From an uncultured Verrucomicrobia subdivision 3 bacterium (GTDB lineage: Bacteria > Verrucomicrobiota > Verrucomicrobiia > Limisphaerales > UBA11358), in assembly GCA_903850425.1 (NCBI GenBank), contig CAINLR010000044.1, positions 1 through 64,000 of the forward strand: a stretch of 64,000 nucleotides of DNA, in the 5' to 3' direction. The position numbers were made by a program, and so were the translations under genes. Under the pieces are notes generated by a model. The model was not told the DNA's origin. It made no database searches and saw nothing but the letters and a program-made list of their open reading frames with translations. Positions 16,474 through 24,756 of the stretch are shown here, piece after piece. Position 1 is the stretch's first letter; each line of letters begins with the position of its first letter.

Positions 16474-17358
16474 ATGACGACAACTGAATCAAAACCCCGT
16501 CCGCGTCTGCCGGAATGGCTGCGCATCACGCTGCCCAAGTCCGACAGTTTTGCCCGCACGCGCGGCCTGCTCGACGAACTCAAATTGCACACGGTCTGCG
16601 AAAGCGCGCAATGTCCAAACCATTGGGAATGTTGGGAGAAGGGCACGGCCACGTTCATGATCGCCGGCGATCGCTGCACGCGCGCCTGCGGCTTTTGCGC
16701 CGTTTCCACTTCCAAACCGCTACCGCTCGAAGCCGACGAACCGTTGCGCGTGGCCGAGGCGACGCGGCGGATGAAATTGAAGCACGTCGTCATCACGGCG
16801 GTGGCGCGCGATGATTTGAAGGACGGCGGCGCGGACCATTTCCGCCAGACGGTGGAGCAGGTGCGCGCCTTGAATCCCGGCATCGCCATCGAGGTGCTCG
16901 TGCCCGATTTCAACGAGAGCGATGCGTCCATTGACAGTGTGCTCGAAGCCAATCCGCACATCTTCAATCACAATCTCGAAACGGTGCGGCGCTTGACGCC
17001 GAGCGTGCGGCATCGCGCGACTTACGACCGTTCGTTGAGCGTGCTGGCCAAGGTAAAGGCGAAGCGTGGCAATACAATTTACACGAAGTCCGGCGTCATG
17101 CTGGGCTTGGGTGAAACCGAGGAGGAATTATTGCAGGCGTTGCGCGATTTGCGCACGGCCGGCTGCGACATTCTCACGCTCGGCCAGTATTTGCAGCCAT
17201 CGCTGAAACATCTGCCGGTGATTGAATTTGTGACGCCGGCCAAATTTGCGGAATACAAAGTGCGCGCCGAGGAGATGGGTTTTATCCACGTCTCCAGCGG
17301 GCCGATGGTGCGCAGCTCATATCACGCGGATGAATTCACTCTGCCGGCGTTGAGGTGA
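16474..17358 (+). CDS. lipA: Lipoyl synthase
   Basis: LipA is a radical SAM enzyme that inserts two sulfurs into octanoyl chains on proteins such as GcvH. Both clusters have their ligands: the auxiliary cluster Cys42, Cys47, Cys53 (CESAQCPNHWECW) and the SAM cluster Cys68, Cys72, Cys75 (CTRACGFCAV). The C-terminal RSSYHADEF gives the serine that ligates the auxiliary cluster. I start at ATG 16474 (MTTTESKP, 294 aa); a longer frame from 16330 only reads through a palindromic repeat. lipB is not adjacent. Confidence 0.97.
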   Translation: MTTTESKPRPRLPEWLRITLPKSDSFARTRGLLDELKLHTVCESAQCPNHWECWEKGTATFMIAGDRCTRACGFCAVSTSKPLPLEADEPLRVAEATRRMKLKHVVITAVARDDLKDGGADHFRQTVEQVRALNPGIAIEVLVPDFNESDASIDSVLEANPHIFNHNLETVRRLTPSVRHRATYDRSLSVLAKVKAKRGNTIYTKSGVMLGLGETEEELLQALRDLRTAGCDILTLGQYLQPSLKHLPVIEFVTPAKFAEYKVRAEEMGFIHVSSGPMVRSSYHADEFTLPALR

Positions 17359-17363
17359 AATGC

Positions 17364-17383
17364 GGCGGCGCGGCAGCGCCGCC
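17364..17383. terminator. GC hairpin between convergent lipA and GNAT genes
   Basis: An 8-bp perfect stem (GGCGGCGC, 17364-17371, with 17376-17383) with loop GGCA lies 6 bases after lipA and just before the end of the opposite gene. There is no clean T-run, so it may be a repeat unit of the type seen at 22939 as well as a terminator. Confidence 0.5.
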
Positions 17384-17389
17384 CTACCG

Positions 17390-18007
17390 TTAGTGGGCAA
17401 AGGGGTTGCGGTGTTTGATCAAAACGATCAAAACGACGAGACAAATGAAGAAAATGCCGAAGAAGATGCCGGTAAAAATCGTCGTTACTTTCTTGGCGCG
17501 GGCGGAAACCGCGGCGGCGGATTTCTTTTCGCTCGCCGTATAACCCGCGAACTGCGTGTTCAGCGCGGCGTTGATGGCCGCTTCGTTTTTCAATTCCTGC
17601 GTGAGCCACGGCGCTTCAGCCTGTTTCCATTCTGCGGGCAGCAGTTCCAGGTTTTCTGCGCTGGCTTGGTGAAACCCCCAGTGCCGCCAGAACGGGGAGT
17701 TTTCCTGCGTCCACAAGCGGAAGACGCCGTAGTTGGACGACAGGGATTGAATGCGCGCCCAAAATAATTCGCGCGCCGCATCGGCCACGGAAAAATCGGA
17801 ATAGCCTTCGCCATGGAGCAGGGCGGCGGTGCGGATGATCTGGAAACCAATCGCCCCGACCACTTCGCCGGCCCGCTCGACGACTTGGAATTCTGTCAGG
17901 TGGCTTTCCAGGGCATCCGCCGGCAGCCGCATTGACCGCCAAATGGCTTTGAGCGTGGCGAGGTCTTCAATCGTCGCGCGTCGGATGTGGAGCGGCTGCG
18001 GGTTCAC
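17390..18007 (-). CDS. GNAT-like acetyltransferase with C-terminal membrane anchor
   Basis: The N-terminal 130 residues look like a GNAT fold: MNPQPLHIRRATIEDLATLKA at the start, VVERAGEVVGAIGFQII strand pair, and LWTQENSPFWRHWGFHQAS near the end of the domain (typical F..GF motif). The acetyl-CoA loop R/Q-x-x-G-x-G/A is not clear, so catalytic activity is uncertain. Residues 175-198 form one strong membrane helix (TIFTGIFFGIFFICLVVLIV) followed by KHRNPFAH. A tail-anchored GNAT is unusual. Product 205 aa; convergent with lipA. Confidence 0.65.
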   Translation of the reverse strand: MNPQPLHIRRATIEDLATLKAIWRSMRLPADALESHLTEFQVVERAGEVVGAIGFQIIRTAALLHGEGYSDFSVADAARELFWARIQSLSSNYGVFRLWTQENSPFWRHWGFHQASAENLELLPAEWKQAEAPWLTQELKNEAAINAALNTQFAGYTASEKKSAAAVSARAKKVTTIFTGIFFGIFFICLVVLIVLIKHRNPFAH

Positions 18008-18092
18008 TGCCGGATTCTGGCGGAAAATTTCGCGGCGCGAAGAAAAATTTGCAATTTCACCGGACTATGTAATTTTCACGGACATTAAAAAT

Positions 18093-18743
18093 ATGAACCA
18101 CCCCGATACCCAACCTCTGCTCGCAGCTCTGCAATGGCGTTATGCAACGAAGGTTTTTGACGCAACCAAAAAAATCCCCGCCGACGTGTGGGCCGCGCTG
18201 GAACAGTCGCTGGTGCTCACGCCGACGAGTTACGGGATGCAGCCGTATCAGTTTTTGATCGTGCAGGACGCGGCGAAACGGGCGGCGCTGCTGCCGCATT
18301 CCTGGGGCCAGAAACAGGTGGTGGATTGTTCCCATTATGTCGTGTTCACGGCGCGGACGGAATTGACGGACGCGGACGCGGACAAGTTGATTCAACGCAC
18401 GAGCGACGTGCGCGGCATCCCGCTGGAGAAATTAAGTTTCTATCGCGACATGATCCTGAGCGATGTCGTGAACGGTCCGCGTGGTAAGACGGCGCATGAA
18501 TGGGCGGCCCGGCAGAGCTACATTGCGCTGGGGAACATCATGACCTGCGCCGCCCTGCTCGGCGTGGACGCGTGCCCGATGGAAGGCCTCAGCCCGATCG
18601 AATATGATAAAGTTCTCGGCTTGGAGGGCAGCGGTTACAAAACGGTGATGGCCTGTGCCTTCGGCTATCGCGCCCCGACCGACAAATACGCGGGCCTGCC
18701 GAAAGTGCGCTATCCAGCCGCCGATTTGATCCGCGTGGTTTGA
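18093..18743 (+). CDS. Nitroreductase-family NAD(P)H oxidoreductase
   Basis: A 216-residue FMN-dependent protein of the nitroreductase fold. Residues near the start (QWRYATKVFD, then LVLTPTSYGMQPYQFLIVQD) match the FMN-phosphate and dimer segments of the NfsB type, and AARQSYIALGNIMTCAALLGVDACPMEG is the helix-loop typical of the family. It probably reduces nitro, quinone or enal substrates, but the physiological one cannot be told. ATG 18093 is chosen because upstream codons do not look coding. Single gene, divergent from the GNAT gene. Confidence 0.87.
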   Translation: MNHPDTQPLLAALQWRYATKVFDATKKIPADVWAALEQSLVLTPTSYGMQPYQFLIVQDAAKRAALLPHSWGQKQVVDCSHYVVFTARTELTDADADKLIQRTSDVRGIPLEKLSFYRDMILSDVVNGPRGKTAHEWAARQSYIALGNIMTCAALLGVDACPMEGLSPIEYDKVLGLEGSGYKTVMACAFGYRAPTDKYAGLPKVRYPAADLIRVV

Positions 18744-18838
18744 ACCCGGCGGGAAGCGGCGGCGACCAGCCCTGTTCATTAACAGAAGTTTGGTTTTTTT
18801 TGGCTGGCAGATTTCGTTGGTTTGCCTAATATGTCGCC

Positions 18839-19285
18839 ATGTTCAAAAAACTATTCATCCCGTCCGAAGATTCAGATTTGACCAGTCTGACGCTGCTGGT
18901 TTTAAGACTGTGGTTCGGCCTCTCGATGCTGTTAAACCATGGCCTCGACAAGCTCATGCATTTTAGTGAAAGAGTGCAGACCTTTCCCGACCCCTTGGGC
19001 CTGGGCCAGGAAGCCAGTCTGGTGCTGGTGGTGATGGCGGAAGTTTTCGCCTCCCTGTTTCTTGTGTTCGGCCTGATGACAAGGCTGGCGGCGCTCGTTC
19101 TAGTGATCAACCTTTTCGTGGCCTTTCTGATGGTCCACAAAACCGTGATGACCGGACAAGGCGGCGGCGAACTGGCGTTCATTTATCTTGCCGGTTACGT
19201 GGCGCTGCTGCTGGCGGGCGGCGGACTGTTCTCCATGGACACGGTGGTCTTCAAGGTGTCGAAAAAAGTCGAATCACCGGAATAA
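18839..19285 (+). CDS. DoxX-family membrane protein
   Basis: A 148-residue protein with four predicted membrane helices. LRLWFGLSMLLNHGLDKLMH at the first helix and the later LFLVFGLMTRLAALVLVINL are typical of the DoxX family (related to the thiosulfate:quinone oxidoreductase small subunit and to YphA/YqjF-type proteins). The C-terminal GGGLFSMD is the family end motif (G.G.FSLD). The precise role is not known. A good terminator follows at 19311. Confidence 0.85.
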   Translation: MFKKLFIPSEDSDLTSLTLLVLRLWFGLSMLLNHGLDKLMHFSERVQTFPDPLGLGQEASLVLVVMAEVFASLFLVFGLMTRLAALVLVINLFVAFLMVHKTVMTGQGGGELAFIYLAGYVALLLAGGGLFSMDTVVFKVSKKVESPE

Positions 19286-19310
19286 CTCAAGCTCGCATTT
19301 GAAACAACGC

Positions 19311-19345
19311 ATCCGCCACCGGGCCGGCCCGTGGCGGATTTTTTT
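19311..19345 (+). terminator. Terminator after the DoxX gene
   Basis: A 9-bp stem (ATCCGCCAC, 19311-19319, with 19331-19339) with a GC-rich interior that can pair further is followed by seven T. It also lies 10 bases from the end of the convergent gene at 19355. Confidence 0.88.
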
Positions 19346-19354
19346 GGAAGGATT

Positions 19355-19840
19355 TTATTTCGGCTCGGTCCGTTTGACGGCGTGATTGCGGACGTTGGCG
19401 AAGTTGCCGTCTTCGCACGCGGCCACGAAACCTTCCGTGACCGTTTTCAATTCTTCCCAGCGCGCCCGGATCTGCTTGGTTTCGGGGGGCGTAATTCTTT
19501 CATCCGCCGTCGCCGTGGCGATCACGGCGAGCAGGTCGGCAAACTCCTGGACAATCTGGTTGGTGGCCGGAATGAGCAGATGCGGATGCAGCGCGTGCTT
19601 GGGATTCACGATGAAAAATCCGCCCGCGCGCTCGCAGATCCATTGGACGAGCCGCTGGTCGCCGGTGCTTTGAATCAGCGCCTCGATGCGATCGAGCGGA
19701 TTGTCAATGCCGCTGCCGGCGGCGTCCTTGGGGGCTTCGGACCATTTGTAAATGACGGAGGTGGACAGGCCCAGGTCGGCGGAAACCTTCTTGGGCGAGG
19801 TCTGCCCGAACACTGCGCGGAGCAGTTCGTGAGATTGCAT
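19355..19840 (-). CDS. Phage CII-like DNA-binding protein
   Basis: The 161-residue protein starts MQSHELLRAVFGQTSPKKVS and continues with ADLGLSTSVIYKWSEAP, a clear helix-turn-helix with the recognition helix in LSTSVIYKW. The following IDNPLDRIEALIQSTGD and LVQWICERAGGFFIVNP are typical of the phage regulatory protein CII/Cox-like family, which is also common as chromosomal genes in Verrucomicrobiota. It may be a transcription regulator; no phage genes are near. ATG 19840 is chosen over an earlier frame start at 19894 because the conserved part begins there. Confidence 0.65.
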   Translation of the reverse strand: MQSHELLRAVFGQTSPKKVSADLGLSTSVIYKWSEAPKDAAGSGIDNPLDRIEALIQSTGDQRLVQWICERAGGFFIVNPKHALHPHLLIPATNQIVQEFADLLAVIATATADERITPPETKQIRARWEELKTVTEGFVAACEDGNFANVRNHAVKRTEPK

Positions 19841-20051
19841 GGAGTGACAATGAAAAAGCGGCGGCGAATTTGCAAGGATGAAGCGAGCTTCCAAACATCC
19901 GGCGAAATTATAGCTGCGCTTTGGGCGGCGATGTTGTTTGATGGGTGCGCCCGATGAAACCCAGCTTTGAACAACCAGATGTCCTTCCGGCTTGCAATGG
20001 CCTCCGGTTTGGTGGTCTAATCGGCAAACAAAACCAACATGGAGCCGGCTT

Positions 20052-20603
20052 ATGATGTTTTATTTAATTTGTCTGACGGCGGGTCTGGTGTTCACTTTGG
20101 TGAGCGTTGTGGCCGGGCATTTCTTCGGCGGCCACGGTGATCATGTCGGCGGCAGCGGTGGCCACGCGGAGGCCGGCGCGGACGCCAGCGACATGCCGGG
20201 CATCTCCATTTTCAGTCCCACGATCCTGGCCTCGTTCATCACGGCCTTCGGCGGGTTCGGCATGATTTTCTCCGAGTATTCCGCCACGAAAAAGACGATC
20301 ATCAGTGCGCCGTTATCCGTGGTCTGCGCGCTGGTGGTTGCGGGGGCGCTGCTGCTGTTCCTGCGCTCGGTGTTCCGTCACACGCAAAGCTCCAGCGAAT
20401 CGCACATCTCCCGCCTCGCCGGCACGGAAGCTAGCATTGCATCGCCCATTCCTGAAAATGGCGTGGGCGAAATCGCCTATGTCGTCAGCGGCACGCGCTA
20501 CACCGCGCCGGCGCGCACGGAAAATGGCGCGCCCATCGGCAACGGCAAGCTGGTCAAAATCACGCGCGTGGTCGGCACGCAGTTCTACGTCACCGCAATT
20601 TGA
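20052..20603 (+). CDS. NfeD-like membrane protein
   Basis: A 183-residue protein with a first membrane helix (MFYLICLTAGLVFTLVSVV), a Gly/His-rich loop, two more helices (SPTILASFITAFGGFGMIF and PLSVVCALVVAGALLLFL) and a C-terminal soluble domain (about residues 125-183) with GTEASIASPIPENGVGEIAY that fits the OB-fold of NfeD-type proteins. NfeD partners of flotillins are usually encoded next to them, and here the flotillin gene starts 30 bases downstream. ATG 20052 follows GGAGCCGGC; the longer frame from 19992 has no support. Confidence 0.75.
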   Translation: MMFYLICLTAGLVFTLVSVVAGHFFGGHGDHVGGSGGHAEAGADASDMPGISIFSPTILASFITAFGGFGMIFSEYSATKKTIISAPLSVVCALVVAGALLLFLRSVFRHTQSSSESHISRLAGTEASIASPIPENGVGEIAYVVSGTRYTAPARTENGAPIGNGKLVKITRVVGTQFYVTAI

Positions 20604-20633
20604 ATCACTACCTCACACCCACCTAAAATCACT

Positions 20634-22163
20634 ATGCAACCTAACCTCGTTCCGATGCTTGCTGAAGGGCTGAACTTTGTCCAAAGCGGCGTTACCATCA
20701 TCGTCATTGCTGTCCTGGCTGTGGTCGGCTTTCTGCTGCTCTACATGGTGTTCAGCCGCTACACCAAGGTCGGCCCCAACCAGGTGCTGATCGTGTCGGG
20801 CAAGAAGCACAAGCTGGAGGATGGCACCACCGTCGGCTTCCGCATCGTCAAGGGCGGCGGCACCTTCGTGATGCCGATTTTCGAAAAGGTGGATTTGCTG
20901 TCACTCGAACTGCTGACGATTGATGTCCAGACGCCCGAAGTCTATACGAGCAAAGGCGTGCCGGTGAAGGTGGACGGCGTCGCGCAGATCAAGGTCAAGG
21001 GCGATGACATTTCCATCCGCACCTCGGCGGAGCAATTTCTCGGCAAGGCGGTGGACGAGATCCGCAACATCGCCACGCAGACGCTGGAAGGCCATTTGCG
21101 CGCCATTCTCGGCACGATGACGGTGGAGGAAATTTACCAGAACCGCGATGCGTTCGCCTCCAAAGTGCAGGAAGTTGCCGCCGGCGACATGGCGAACATG
21201 GGCCTGGGCATCGTCAGCTTCACCATCCGCGACATTCGCGACACGCAAGGCTATCTCGACGCGCTCGGCAAACCGCGCATCGCCCAAGTCAAACGCGACG
21301 CGCAGATCGCGCAGGCCGAGGCCGACCGCGATGCGATGATCAAATCTTCCCAGGCAACGCAGGCCGGCCAGGAAGCGAAGTTCGCCGCTGATTCAAAAAT
21401 TGCCGAGGCGCAGCGCGATTACCAGACGAACGTGGCCGGTTATCAGGCCGTGGTGAACCAGAAAAAAGCCGAGGCCGATCTCGCGTATGATTTGCAGAAA
21501 TTCAAGACTGGCCAGCTCGTGAAAGCCGAAGAAGTGCAGGTGCAAATCATCGAGAAGCAGAAACAGATTGAGTTGCAACAGCAGGAAATTCTCCGCAAAC
21601 AGCGCCAACTCGAAGCCGATGTTCAGAAGCCCGCCGACGCCGAGCGCTATCGCGTCGAGACGCTCGCCAACGCCACGAAATTCCAACTCGAAACCGAAGC
21701 TGCCGGTGCCGCATCCGCGGCGAAGGCCAAAGGTTTTGCCAATGCGGATGTCGCCAAGGCCACAGGCCTGGCCGAAGCCGAAGCGAACAAGGCGCGCGGT
21801 CTGGCCGAGGCTGCGGTCATCGAAGCGCAAGGCAAAGCAACTGCCGAGGCGATGCAGGCCAAAGCGGATTCGTTCAAGAATTACAACGAGGCCGCCGTCA
21901 TCGAAATGATCATGCGCGTGATGCCCGAGATCGCCGGCAAGATCAGCGAGCCGCTGTCCAAGATGGAGAAGATGGTCATCATCAATTCCGGCAACGGCCC
22001 CGGCGGCGGTGCGAGCAAGCTCACCGGCGACGTGACCCAAATCATCAGCCAGTTGCCGCCCGTGATCGAGAGCCTGACCGGCATCAAGTTCGAGAAACTG
22101 CTCGAACAAGTCCCCGCGCTGAAAGCCGCAATGGGCAAAAGTGACGCGGGTGAAACCAAATAA
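20634..22163 (+). CDS. Flotillin-like SPFH-domain protein
   Basis: A 509-residue protein with one N-terminal membrane helix (residues 20-40), an SPFH/band 7 domain (about 45-215, with VGPNQVLIVSGKKH and VDLLSLELLTIDVQTPEVYT), and a long coiled-coil domain rich in Ala, Glu and Gln with AEAEANKARGLAEAAVIEAQ repeats. The C-terminus has the family segment AVIEMIMRVMPEIAGKISEP. Bacterial flotillins form scaffolds in ordered membrane domains. With the NfeD gene it forms the usual pair. Confidence 0.92.
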   Translation: MQPNLVPMLAEGLNFVQSGVTIIVIAVLAVVGFLLLYMVFSRYTKVGPNQVLIVSGKKHKLEDGTTVGFRIVKGGGTFVMPIFEKVDLLSLELLTIDVQTPEVYTSKGVPVKVDGVAQIKVKGDDISIRTSAEQFLGKAVDEIRNIATQTLEGHLRAILGTMTVEEIYQNRDAFASKVQEVAAGDMANMGLGIVSFTIRDIRDTQGYLDALGKPRIAQVKRDAQIAQAEADRDAMIKSSQATQAGQEAKFAADSKIAEAQRDYQTNVAGYQAVVNQKKAEADLAYDLQKFKTGQLVKAEEVQVQIIEKQKQIELQQQEILRKQRQLEADVQKPADAERYRVETLANATKFQLETEAAGAASAAKAKGFANADVAKATGLAEAEANKARGLAEAAVIEAQGKATAEAMQAKADSFKNYNEAAVIEMIMRVMPEIAGKISEPLSKMEKMVIINSGNGPGGGASKLTGDVTQIISQLPPVIESLTGIKFEKLLEQVPALKAAMGKSDAGETK

Positions 22164-22172
22164 ATAATCACG

Positions 22173-22237
22173 GTAGGAGCCGAGGTGACGAGGCTCAAAT
22201 TAAAACTGAATTAGAGACTCCTTACGTCGTCTCCTAC
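22173..22237. repeat. GAGCCTCCTCACGT hairpin repeat, copy B (diverged)
   Basis: The left arm (22173-22196, GTAGGAGCCGAGGTGACGAG...) and right arm (22214-22237, ...CTTACGTCGTCTCCTAC) pair imperfectly over 24 bases. The words match copy A at 14915. It sits between the flotillin gene and the PLDc_N gene. Confidence 0.75.
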
Positions 22238-22262
22238 TGTGTGATCAACGAAAGATAAACCT

Positions 22263-22508
22263 ATGATTGCAGAAGCATCCGTCCTGCCGGCATTGATTCC
22301 GATTGCGGTGCTGATCTTTTTTGTTCTCCCGCTCGTGCTGCTGGCGTTTGTGTTTTGGATTTGGATGCTGATTTCAGCGATCCAAAACAAAGGCCTGACC
22401 GAAGGTGAAAAGGTCGCCTGGGTGCTGGTGATCGCCCTGTTGCATCTGCTGGGATCGATCCTCTATTTCTTCATCGGCCATCCGAAACGGAAGACACCGC
22501 TTAACTAG
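22263..22508 (+). CDS. PLDc_N-type small membrane protein
   Basis: An 81-residue protein with two membrane helices. The first is LIPIAVLIFFVLPLVLLAFV; after the loop SAIQNKGLTEGEKVAWVLV the second ends LGSILYFFIGHPKR. This matches the N-terminal domain of cardiolipin-synthase-like proteins (PLDc_N), which also exists as stand-alone small proteins. Its own function is not known. It is downstream of the flotillin gene on the same strand, 100 bases away with a repeat between. Confidence 0.75.
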   Translation: MIAEASVLPALIPIAVLIFFVLPLVLLAFVFWIWMLISAIQNKGLTEGEKVAWVLVIALLHLLGSILYFFIGHPKRKTPLN

Positions 22509-22531
22509 ACATTAGGCCACTTAGCACGCGC

Positions 22532-22858
22532 ATGAAAAACGCTAACGTCTTTGTGGATGTGGACCTCACTCTGGTCGATGCCAATGGCAAGCTTCTGGAC
22601 GGGGCACGAGAGGCGTTGCAGCGTTTGCGCGACGAGGGTTGTCACCTGTTTCTGTGGTCTTCCGTCGGAGCTGACTACTGCCGGAAGGTGGCAGCCATTT
22701 ACTGTATGACCGAGTTCTTTGAGGGCTTCACGGCCAAGCCGGACATCATCATCGACGACATGCCCTCGACGTGCGTTACTGATTTCGTTTACGACGTTCG
22801 ACTGGAGCAGTCGTGGAGTGCGCTCGCCGAGCGCATCATCGAAAAACACATTGATTGA
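22532..22858 (+). CDS. Small HAD-family phosphatase-like protein
   Basis: A 108-residue protein with the HAD motif I as FVDVDLTLVDANG (nucleophile and acid Asp at the first and third positions of DVD) and motif II as LFLWSSVGADY (Ser). IIIDDMP near residue 73 fits the acidic motif IV position. The length is short, so it lacks a cap domain, as in C0 HADs. It may be a phosphatase acting on a large or polymer substrate; the substrate cannot be told. The start overlaps no other gene; 23 bases separate it from the PLDc_N gene. Confidence 0.7.
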   Translation: MKNANVFVDVDLTLVDANGKLLDGAREALQRLRDEGCHLFLWSSVGADYCRKVAAIYCMTEFFEGFTAKPDIIIDDMPSTCVTDFVYDVRLEQSWSALAERIIEKHID

Positions 22859-22938
22859 GACGAAACCCCATTGGCCCAACCATGCGATGCTAACCCAATA
22901 GTTTCTTTGGTTATGTTGGCTTATCTCCCAAAATGGGC

Positions 22939-22989
22939 AGGGCGGCGCTGCTGCGCCGCCCTAGCTTTAGGCTGACCAGCAGGTCAGCC
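22939..22989. repeat. Two adjacent GC hairpins before the gnd stop
   Basis: Hairpin 1 has a 10-bp stem (AGGGCGGCGC, 22939-22948, with 22953-22962); hairpin 2 has an 8-bp stem (GGCTGACC, 22970-22977, with 22982-22989). They lie between the convergent HAD and gnd genes and probably stop transcription from one or both. The first unit resembles the hairpin at 17364. Confidence 0.75.
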
Positions 22990-22997
22990 CTACCATG

Positions 22998-24470
22998 TTA
23001 CACCGTGTAAGTGCTGCTGCTGGTCGTGCCGCCGCGACCGGTCCAATTCGTGTGGAAGAACTCGCCGCGCGGTTTGTCCACGCGTTCGTAGGTGTGGGCA
23101 CCGAAATAATCGCGTTGCGCTTGCAGCAGGTTTGCGGGCAAAACGGCACTGCGATATTGGTCGAAGAACGCCAGCGCGGTGCTGAACGCGGGCACCGGAA
23201 TGCCGCGTTTCGCCGCCGTCGCCACGATGTTGCGCCAGCCTTTCTGCGACTTCTTGATCTCGCCCCGGAAGAAATCGTCCAGCAGCAGGTTGGAGAGCTT
23301 CGGATTATTGTCGTAGGCTGCCTTGATCTTGCCGAGGAAACGCGAGCGGATGATGCAGCCGCCGCGCCACATCAGCGCGATGCCGCCGTAGTTGAGGTTC
23401 CACTTGTATTGCTTGGCCGCCTCGCGCATGAGCATGTAACCCTGCGCGTAGCTGACGATCTTGGAGGCGTAAAGCGCGCTCATGATGTCGGCGATGAACG
23501 CCTTCTTCTTTTCGGGATCCGCCGCAATGCTGGTCAGCGCCGGGCGCGGGCCTTTCAATTTCTTCGCGGCCTTCACACGTTCGTCTTTCAACGCGGAAAC
23601 ACAGCGGGAATAAACCGCTTCCGCCATGAGCGTGATCGGAATGCCGAGGTCTTGCGAATTGATGACCGTCCACTTACCAGTGCCTTTCTGGCCGGCGGTG
23701 TCGAGAATCTTGTCCACGAGCGGCAAGCCGTCCGTGTCTTTCGTGCCGAGAATATCCCTGGAAATTTCGATGAGATAGGAATCCAGTTCGCCCAGGTTCC
23801 ATTCGGCGAAAACCGAGTGCATCTCGTCGGCGCTCATGCCGAGGCCGTTTTTCATGATGTTGTAAGCTTCGCAGATAAGCTGCATGTCGCCGTATTCGAT
23901 GCCGTTGTGAACCATCTTCACATAATGGCCCGCACCCGCTTCGCCGACCCAGTCGCAGCAGGGAACATTGCCTTCCACCTTCGCGGAGACGGCTTGGAAA
24001 ATATCTTTCACGTGCGGCCACGCGGCGGGCGAGCCGCCGGGCATGATGCTCGGACCTTTCCGCGCGCCTTCCTCGCCGCCGCTCACGCCGGTGCCGATGT
24101 AGAGCAGACCTTTGCTCTCGACATATTTCTGGCGGCGATTCGTGTCGTCAAACAGCGAGTTGCCGCCGTCAATGATGATGTCCCCAGGCGCAAGGTGCGG
24201 GATAAGTTGCTCGATGAATTCGTCCACCGGCTTGCCGGCCTTGACGAGCATCATTACGCGGCGCGGCGACTTGAGCTTGGAAACCATTTCCTCGATCGAA
24301 TGCGCGCCAAGCACTTTAGTGCCCTTGGCTTCGTTGGCGAGGAAGTGATCCACCTTTTCGGTGGTGCGATTGTAGGCGACGACGGTGAAGCCGTGGTCGT
24401 TCATGTTGAGAATCAAATTCTGACCCATGACGGCCAGACCAATGAGGGCAATATCAGCTTGCGGTTCCAT
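22998..24470 (-). CDS. gnd: 6-phosphogluconate dehydrogenase, decarboxylating
   Basis: Gnd oxidises 6-phosphogluconate to ribulose 5-phosphate with NADP+ in the pentose phosphate pathway. The 490-residue product has the family length. Motifs seen are IALIGLAVMGQNLILNMNDH (Rossmann), YIGTGVSGGEEGARKGPSIM, the catalytic AGHYVKMVHNGIEYGDMQLI, the FAEWNLGELDSYLIEIS segment and QRDYFGAHTYERVD at the C-terminus. ATG 24470 is chosen; the frame is open 127 codons further but reads across the promoter region shared with the giant gene. Confidence 0.97.
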   Translation of the reverse strand: MEPQADIALIGLAVMGQNLILNMNDHGFTVVAYNRTTEKVDHFLANEAKGTKVLGAHSIEEMVSKLKSPRRVMMLVKAGKPVDEFIEQLIPHLAPGDIIIDGGNSLFDDTNRRQKYVESKGLLYIGTGVSGGEEGARKGPSIMPGGSPAAWPHVKDIFQAVSAKVEGNVPCCDWVGEAGAGHYVKMVHNGIEYGDMQLICEAYNIMKNGLGMSADEMHSVFAEWNLGELDSYLIEISRDILGTKDTDGLPLVDKILDTAGQKGTGKWTVINSQDLGIPITLMAEAVYSRCVSALKDERVKAAKKLKGPRPALTSIAADPEKKKAFIADIMSALYASKIVSYAQGYMLMREAAKQYKWNLNYGGIALMWRGGCIIRSRFLGKIKAAYDNNPKLSNLLLDDFFRGEIKKSQKGWRNIVATAAKRGIPVPAFSTALAFFDQYRSAVLPANLLQAQRDYFGAHTYERVDKPRGEFFHTNWTGRGGTTSSSTYTV

Positions 24471-24756
24471 AATATGCGTTTCACGATACCGAAAATTGGG
24501 CCTTAGCCGCGAGTAAAATTTCCGGGGGAACCGGCGGTCGGTGCAACTTGGCACTGCCTCCCGAATGGAGCCGAAGCGGAGCGCAGATGTATCGTCCTCG
24601 ACTGCCCGCGCCACGGACCACTTCCCTCCACCGGTCCGGCTAAAGATCGGAAACTGTCTTTCGCTTTTGCTCAAGTTATTTCTGGGCACGCCGATACTGA
24701 TAAAATTTTTTGTGATTAAAAATAACCCCCGCCGTCCGGCTCCAGTGCCGGCCGCG

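Noticed and set aside
22995-24506. 503-residue open frame on the plus strand opposite gnd
   Set aside because: gnd motifs on the minus strand are unmistakable; this frame has no recognisable motif.
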